DNA of 64,000 nucleotides from Ornithodoros turicata (taxonomy: Eukaryota; Arthropoda; Arachnida; Ixodida; Argasidae), in assembly GCF_037126465.1 (NCBI RefSeq), contig NC_088204.1, forward strand, positions 18,296,804 to 18,360,803. The letters are read 5' to 3'. Positions 59,390 through 64,000 of this stretch are shown here, piece after piece. The position numbers and the translations under genes are program-made. A model generated the notes under the pieces. It was not told the origin of the DNA, searched no databases, and saw only the letters and a program-made list of their open reading frames with translations. Position 1 is the stretch's first letter; each line of letters begins with the position of its first letter.

Positions 59390-60157
59390 GATATAAAAAG
59401 TCGCCTGCAGCTGAAGAAATGAGGCACCTACCGCAAAAAAACGACAAAACTACTTCGCGCCCTTTATGACTGCCGAACAAAAAAACAAAATATCTTAGAC
59501 GGACGTGTCGTCACACAGCGGAAGCTACTAAAGCGTCTTACATAAACAAAACATAATCTACTAGATATTTATTTATATGGCACAAATATTGTAACAAATA
59601 GTTTTAAAAGTAAAATAAAGTTATTTGACAAAGCCGTTCAACAAAATGTTATCTACGTTTTTCGTCTGAGGTCGAGACTGCGCTCCTCTTCTCAAGGCGC
59701 ATCAAGCCATCTTATTGATACATTACGCGCATCGTAAAAATTGCGGTGAGTTTTACGAATTTAATGTTTATCATGTGTGTAGCATTGCCATGATGACACT
59801 ATTCCGGTGGTGGAGGCACCTGTACAAATGTAGTTCGTGACAATCGGTCTCGAATTTTTAGGAAGGATTTGAATGCACGTTCACAAAACAAGTGAAATCG
59901 TAACCCTAACCACGCCGCATGCCGCTTCCATAGATGATTTTCCCATTCTTTGAATTGCGTCAAACGAAAACAGTTATTTCGTGTACCTGCTTCACTGGGA
60001 CCCCGGCATGCATGCAGAACTATGAAGATTACTTTTCCCAGACGTGCTTTCAGCACAAATCGCCTTTTCTTGACTTAGTTTCGCGCATCCGGCTGAAAGT
60101 CTTTTCAAGCAATCTGTCGAGGCCCTCGTGTAATTTTGACTTCACGTGGTTTCAGGC
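59390..60157. promoter_or_regulatory. Divergent promoter region of NASP (minus) and BTF3 (plus)
   Basis: 768 bp lie between the two start codons. The part next to BTF3 ends in a pyrimidine-rich TTTCAG, which may be an acceptor of a 5' UTR intron. No TATA element or recognisable repeat was seen. Promoter function is inferred from position. Confidence 0.45.
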
Positions 60158-61254
60158 ATGAATGCCGACAAGTTGAACAAGCTTCAGGCGCAAGTTCGCA
60201 TTGGCGGCAAGGTGAGTTTCTCATCTTGCTTTGTTATGGGTGTGAATCACGTGTACCCTCTATGTTTGGTGCTAGTTTCTGAACGATGACTGTACCGGAG
60301 CCACATGTTGTCCATTGTGTGACGTGGTTTTCTATACGATCGGCCTACCGTTGACTATCTGCTAGGCCGAGGGAAAGTGCAGGGAGGTATCTTTCTCAAA
60401 GATCAGCTATATTCTACAATTTAGGGTGTATCAGGTTTATACGCAGCGGCGAGTTTGCGCTGTTCTTTAGGAAAAGCTTTTTCGTAGTTTGTAATACATT
60501 TTCTAGGACTTCGAATGTTTCATTTGTATATCTGTTATCTCATGGATGTTCCTTCATGTAAGCGTGGTGGTTTGTTCGCAAAAATTACTTGAATGTTATT
60601 AATTCATAGGGCACAGCACGCCGAAAGAAAAAGGTGGTGCACAGGACTGCTACCACAGACGACAAAAAACTGCAGAGCTCTCTGAAGAAGCTCACTGTTA
60701 ACAACATCCCAGGCATTGAAGAGGTATTTTCTCTTCTCTTTCTTTTTGTTTCACTGTGCGTTGCAACAGCGTGTGACATATGTTGAACCATGATCCTCTC
60801 AGGTGAACATGATCAAGGAAGATGGCTCAGTCATTCATTTCAACAACCCTAAGGTGCAAGCTTCTTTGGCAGCAAACACATTCGCAGTGACGGGGCATGC
60901 TGAGACAAAACGTTGGTAGTCTTCTGCATTGCGCGCACAAACACGTCTCGTAATCCTTTTGTATTGTCGTTACAGAGATCACGGAAATGTTGCCTGGTAT
61001 ATTGAACCAGCTGGGTGCCGAAAGCCTGACACACCTCAAGAGGCTTGCAAGTGTGCAAAGTGCAGTCGGTGGGTACAGACCAAAAGATCATTTGCACACT
61101 GCATTTGTGCAGAATGCACGTAATAATTATGATATGCCTCATTTCAGTTGGCCACTCTGAGCAGACAGGAGGGCCTGGTGGTGACGAAGATGACGATGAA
61201 GTTCCCGACCTCGTAGAAAACTTTGACGAGCTGTCGAAAACTGAAGGAGTTTAG
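60158..61254 (+). CDS. BTF3: BTF3 / nascent polypeptide-associated complex subunit beta, 5 exons, 158 aa
   Basis: Exons: 60158-60211, 60610-60723, 60803-60911, 60976-61068, 61148-61254 (TAG). The total of 477 nt gives 158 aa, close to the usual length of the NAC beta form. NAC beta pairs with NAC alpha at the ribosome exit tunnel, shields nascent chains and limits mis-targeting to the ER. The N-terminus has the ribosome-binding basic motif ([14 protein letters not shown], residues 17-30). The NAC domain follows, with [29 protein letters not shown] and [13 protein letters not shown]. The tail is acidic ([16 protein letters not shown]). The start ATG sits 2 nt after a TTTCAG, so a 5' UTR intron is possible. 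The gene is divergent from NASP. A poly(A) signal lies at 61450. All introns are short (65-398 bp), unlike the rest of the window. Confidence 0.97.
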
Positions 61255-61449
61255 TCGACATTTTGGGGTAGGCCTTGACTGAATGCAAAACAGCCTCTGT
61301 TCCTGGTCCACTTGGATATCAAGGGGTTATTTCGAAGAGCCTATGTTGTTGAAGGGGGGGGGTGATATTTAAGGGGCAGATGCTCTGGGGTGACATCGTA
61401 TTGCCTCTGCAGCCAACGTTGCAACAACTGTATCTATATGTGTCTTCAC

Positions 61450-61455
61450 AATAAA
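61450..61455 (+). terminator. Poly(A) signal of BTF3
   Basis: AATAAA about 195 nt after the stop codon. It is the first clear hexamer downstream of the gene. Confidence 0.6.
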
Positions 61456-62721
61456 CGCCAGGGAAAGTGTGGTTGATGTTGGAATTACCTGAGTGAAAAC
61501 GAAATGTGAAATTTCAAATACTTTCAAAGATCTAGTATGAAATTGATATATGAACACTTTGTTACTTACGGATAGGATTGGAACTCCGCAGTGAATAATA
61601 TTAAAGGACCAGTGAAAAATAGCTCCATTTTGTTTTTGGAGGTGGCAGGTGTCTCAAGAAATGAGCACTCCAGCACAAAAACTGTGGTTGAAGCCAATCT
61701 ATTTAATGTACACGAGCGGTCCTTGAGCAAGACCCCCTAAACGCCTTCAGATGCCACATTACTGCTACATGCTAAAGGTTTATCCGGACTGGTTAGCTCT
61801 GGGGAAGTGTTGCAAAGAATTTCAGCAGTCTTTGTTACAGTTACATTGTAATAGCTCCATGAATCATTGCTGGTACACCTAAAGCTGTAATAATATCCCT
61901 GTGCCAGTAGGTGGTGCACAGGAAAGGGGGGTCTGGATAAATCTCAGCCCAATAGGAGTGCCAATGTGCTACAACAGTGTCTGTGTATGAGAGGAGGTGA
62001 ATGGAAGAGCGATCATATGACTAACCTAGTAAGGGCCTACTCTCCAGACTTGCTTTGTTGGCTCTGTCACAGTTGCTGAAACCATGCAGAAATGCATGTG
62101 GTCTTCCTGAGACTTTCTCCTTATCTGAAACCCAACCCATGGGGGTGTGTAGAGCTGTGAAATAATTTGCTACAAAGAACTCTGTTACTGTAATTAATTT
62201 CTATATACCTAAATACTTCCAAAAATGAATAACTAGCTGAATTTTAACAACGTTTATGTAAAATGTGGTACTCAAAAAGGACGATTACTTTCTGCTGTGG
62301 TGGTTGTAATTTCTGTCTGCAGTACTGCCTCTCTCCAAGGCCCAAGCTTTTGTGCTGGTCTTGCGCAGGTTTTAGCATTCATTCAAAACTGACCCGCACC
62401 TGCAGAATGATGTCGATTTTGAACTTCTGTTTTCATAAATGTGTTTTATGACAGTATGTATGTACCACTTTAATGAAGAGTACCACGTCTAGTGCCATAC
62501 AGCAACCAATTTAACATCACTCTTAGATTGCTTTCTTGCATTCTTCGGGCATTCTGTTTTATGCATATAAATTTTGCTACTGACAAACCATTTGTGTCAT
62601 TTTTGCGGTTAGTTGTCATAAATTATAAACGACGCAGTAATCATGTTCCTTTTGTATTGCTGTCATAGTAACATTTTTCATCCGGGTGGGATTGAGGGTT
62701 TTGCAGTTTTTATGTGTAATA
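61456..62721. other. Downstream of BTF3, no gene recognised
   Basis: AT-rich sequence without recognisable coding exons, RNA genes or clear element ends up to the MITE at 62722. Confidence 0.4.
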
Positions 62722-63738
62722 CAGTCAACCCTTGATTTTCAAACACTGCTTCCTGGGACAGGACACTTCTCCTTGTTTGTCATTCTCAGTTTATGAACCT
62801 TCGATTTTTGAACAGTGAACGCACGTTTCAGGGACAAACCTAGAAGACCCCTCACCTGTTTTGACCTCAATTCATGAAGAAGGCATGTACAGCTTGCGAC
62901 ATACTTGTCTGGAATCGACGGCTTGCAGTTTATCCAGCCTGAAATCTCCAGGCGTTAGAACATCGTTTGTTTCAACTAATAAAGATGTATTGGGACTGGG
63001 TAGCATGCCGTAGGTGTCTATTAGTCGGAAAAAACTTTCTTGCAACACCTGTAGATTTCAGACAGGACAAACCGCAACCTGTCGATTTCAGACAAGTATG
63101 CCGCAAGCTTCAATACTTCATACTTCAATAAAGCCAGCTCTCAAAACAAAAACAGACAATACAACACAAGTGCTGTCCCTTTTTGTTTTATGCACGCTTT
63201 TTATTCATCTGTAGATTCCAAACAACTATCCAGGTGCAGTCGTCAATAGCAGGTCAATATAGGGCAACAAAGCGTAAAAGACTACGTTTTCTTTAAATTT
63301 GTCAGTCTTTCTACTAAATGTGTATCTGAGATTGTGTGTCTGCTTTCGTTGTCTATAGTCTGGGGTTTTGCTGTCGGGAATAAATGTGCAGCACCCCATG
63401 TCCCACTGTAAAAGGATATAAACGTGATTTACCTGTTCAACACTAAGTATGGTTCATATTTTGGGACCACAGGAGGGCAAGCCGCTGTCACTTTGGAGCC
63501 GAGCTATAAAGCGGATACATATTGAGCATTCATATCGGCACTTATTGTACATATCAGTGCAGGAGTGTCAAGTCATGCGTTGGTAACCTCATGTCTTTCC
63601 CAAGCAAGGTCGACACAGAAAAAAAACACTGGTGCAGAATGCCATTAGTTACATAATCCTATCATTTTAGTGCTTTTGCCCTCTCAGCCCAAACCTCAAT
63701 TTATGAACGTTGAACGTTCAGAAATCGAGGGTTGACTA
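62722..63738. mobile_element. TA-flanked element with CAGTCAACCCT ends, about 1 kb
   Basis: Left TA-CAGTCAACCCTTGATTTTC, right GAAATCGAGGGTTGACTATG, plus TTTATGAACGTT/AGTTTATGAACC inside both ends. The last bases of the right end are mutated. A partial copy is in TOE1 intron 4 (about 30130-30245). Tc1/pogo-class non-autonomous element. Confidence 0.75.
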
Positions 63739-64000
63739 TGATTAGGTTTCCGGCATTATCCCAGAAACACAGATAAACACTTGCCGGTATTTTTTTAAAA
63801 CAACAGATTTACAAAACGACATATTTCAGCATTCAGCACCATTCTGGTGGCATGCTGAACATAGTGGTTTGCAGATGACGGTCTTTGGTATAAGATCCAG
63901 GTACTTAATCCAAATGTTAAGAAAGAACTTCCTCCTCACTTTGAACACTACAAAGACTTGCGCAAAACTTGTGCAGGCCATGTCTTACAATATCTCACTG

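Overview
This is a stretch of a metazoan nuclear genome. It carries spliced genes with GT-AG introns (plus one probable GC-AG intron), very long introns, and dense non-autonomous DNA transposons. The protein set and repeat style look arthropod. My best guess is a chelicerate, probably a tick, but this is inference from general appearance and not from a species-diagnostic sequence. No bacterial features, tRNA or rRNA genes or CRISPR arrays were seen.

Five protein-coding genes can be supported, four of them by exon models whose reading phases close exactly. (1) 6341-24870, minus: a leprecan-family prolyl 3-hydroxylase, 11 exons, 541 aa, with all iron and 2-oxoglutarate ligands. (2) 26762-28054, minus: a SAMD8/SMSr-type ceramide phosphoethanolamine synthase in one uninterrupted exon. 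(3) 28488-33543, plus: TOE1, a DEDDh deadenylase with a CCCH zinc finger, 7 exons, 450 aa. (4) 45720-59389, minus: the histone chaperone NASP, 8 exons found, last exon uncertain (a weak candidate is at 42802-42900). (5) 60158-61254, plus: BTF3 / nascent-polypeptide-associated complex beta, 5 exons, 158 aa. Genes 2 and 3 are divergent with 433 bp between start codons. Genes 4 and 5 are divergent with 768 bp between start codons. The genes are housekeeping in type (collagen modification in the ER, sphingolipid synthesis, small RNA 3' end processing, histone supply, co-translational targeting) and show no common pathway.

The rest is mostly transposon. Region 1-6340 holds unassigned repeat sequence and a 1.4 kb foldback inverted repeat. 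The prolyl hydroxylase introns hold a second foldback element, a decayed hAT transposase, a broken mariner transposase with another element inside it, and hAT-type elements with perfect 8-bp target duplications. The interval between TOE1 and NASP (33.6-45.7 kb) is a patchwork of hAT-, Harbinger-, Tigger- and TTAA-flanked elements, several nested. NASP intron 3 holds a clean three-element nest: a TA-flanked Tigger/pogo-like element containing two separate hAT elements, each with an exact 8-bp duplication. NASP intron 2 holds a decayed Ty3-type reverse transcriptase fragment and two nested long inverted repeats.

I did not find evidence for a new multi-gene biological system. The most notable points are the transposon nests, the long palindromes inside introns, the non-canonical C-terminus of the prolyl hydroxylase, the GC splice donor, and the intronless SMSr gene with the Glu variant next to its catalytic histidine.
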